From: Candidatus Omnitrophota bacterium
Lineage (GTDB): Bacteria > Omnitrophota > Gorgyraeia > S143-82
Direction: 5' to 3'
Length of the DNA: 6,643 nt
Assembly: GCA_027065215.1 (NCBI GenBank)
Contig: JAMOOT010000321.1
Location: forward strand, 1 to 6,643
This document shows positions 6,038 to 6,643 of this stretch, piece by piece. The position numbers and the translations under genes were made by a program. How positions within the stretch are numbered: position 1 is the first letter of the stretch; the number at the start of each line of letters is the position of its first letter. The notes beneath the pieces were generated by a model. It saw nothing but the letters and a program-made list of their open reading frames with translations. It had not been told where the DNA came from and did not search any database.

Positions 6038-6643
6038 ATGGATAAGTTGATGCCGATAGGAGTGCAAGATTTTAAGGATTTGAGGACCTCGGAATTGAAT
6101 TATTTGTACATAGACAAGACACCTGAGGTGTACAAGTTAGTTCGTTCAGGGAAAGTATTTTTTCTTTCTCGTCCGCGCAGGTTTGGAAAGAGTTTGTTGT
6201 TATCCACGATAAGGTATTTATTTGAGGGAGAAAAAGAGTTGTTTGAGGGGCTGTGGATACATAATAGGTGGGATTGGGGCAAGAGATATCCAGTGATATT
6301 GATGAGTATGCCGGAGTGTAAGGATAAAGCAGGATTGATAGAAAGAATGGAGAATAGGTTGAAGAATATAGGGGAGGAGAAAGGGATAAAATTAGAAGGA
6401 AAAGAACCAGCAGTTTTATTTGAGAATTTCATTAGAAGGTTGAGTGAGAAATATTCTCGGCAGGTAGTGGTGTTAATAGATGAATACGATCGACCGATAC
6501 TGGATAACATAGAGAATCCGGAAGTAGCCAAAGAGGTGCGGGAGTATTTGAAAGGATTTTATTCGTTATTGAAGGATTTGGATGAATATTTGAAGTTTAT
6601 ATTGCTGACAGGTGTAACGCGCTTTAGCAAGGCAGGGATATTT
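6038..6643 (+). CDS. AAA-ATPase-like protein of the PD-(D/E)XK nuclease-associated family, N-terminal part
   Basis: The frame is open for 202 codons from ATG 6038 to the window end; the 3' part is missing. The N-terminus (LMPIGVQDFKDLR, YLYIDKT at 23-27) and the P-loop SRPRRFGKSLLLS (44-56, Lys51 and Ser52) are hallmarks of the AAA-ATPase-like family (PF09820). VVVLIDEYDRP (143-153) is the Walker B with D148 and E149, and LLTGVTRFSKAGIF (189-202) is the sensor-like segment. Full members run to roughly 500-580 residues and usually end in a PD-(D/E)XK nuclease domain (PF08011), which would lie beyond this window. The proteins are cytoplasmic and often present in many copies per genome. Their biological role is not established; defence or mobile-element functions have been suggested from fold and distribution. 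Family assignment is confident, function is not. Confidence 0.9.
   Translation, partial: MDKLMPIGVQDFKDLRTSELNYLYIDKTPEVYKLVRSGKVFFLSRPRRFGKSLLLSTIRYLFEGEKELFEGLWIHNRWDWGKRYPVILMSMPECKDKAGLIERMENRLKNIGEEKGIKLEGKEPAVLFENFIRRLSEKYSRQVVVLIDEYDRPILDNIENPEVAKEVREYLKGFYSLLKDLDEYLKFILLTGVTRFSKAGIF

Noticed and set aside
6100..6531. 143-codon open frame on the - strand
   Set aside because: It lies entirely opposite the well-recognised AAA-ATPase-like gene and resembles no family.

Overview
The window reads as a bacterial accessory locus with all genes on the + strand. It has three tightly packed genes (1-723 partial, 728-1576, 1573-5796), a non-coding gap of about 240 bases, and the first 202 codons of a fourth gene (6038 to the window end). 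Base composition is moderately AT-rich with a purine-heavy coding strand (many ATA, GGG, GAT and AGG codons). No rRNA, tRNA, phage structural or housekeeping gene gives a taxonomic anchor. Large secreted proteins built from tail-fibre-like modules, MNT/HEPN genes and AAA-ATPase-like/PD-(D/E)XK genes are common in uncultivated Gram-negative-type lineages (for example Omnitrophica-like or Desantisbacteria-like genomes). That placement is only an impression.

Layout. (1) Positions 1-723 are the C-terminal 240 residues of a repetitive beta-structured fibre or surface protein. (2) Positions 728-1576 encode a single-chain fusion of an MntA-like nucleotidyltransferase (antitoxin fold) with a HepT-like HEPN domain (toxin fold). 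The HEPN RX4HXY motif is intact, but the transferase GS motif reads GP. (3) Positions 1573-5796 encode a 1407-residue secreted mosaic protein. In order it has a signal peptide, a jelly-roll module, beta-solenoid modules, nine 17-residue YadA-head-like repeats, a beta-sandwich, more solenoid, a second jelly-roll and a C-terminal beta-domain. (4) Positions 5797-6037 are intergenic. (5) From 6038 runs the N-terminal part of an AAA-ATPase-like protein of the family that normally ends in a PD-(D/E)XK nuclease domain.

How they fit together. Genes 1-3 look like one transcription unit: the gap between 1 and 2 is four bases, and 2 and 3 overlap by ATGA. The two fibre genes share a 128-base segment that is almost identical, so they are paralogues exchanging modules. 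The MntA-HepT fusion lies between them and is translationally coupled to the second. The most interesting point is this cytoplasmic toxin/antitoxin-type gene embedded in a surface-protein operon, as a one-polypeptide version of a normally two-gene system with an altered transferase motif. Gene 4 probably has its own promoter and need not be functionally linked.
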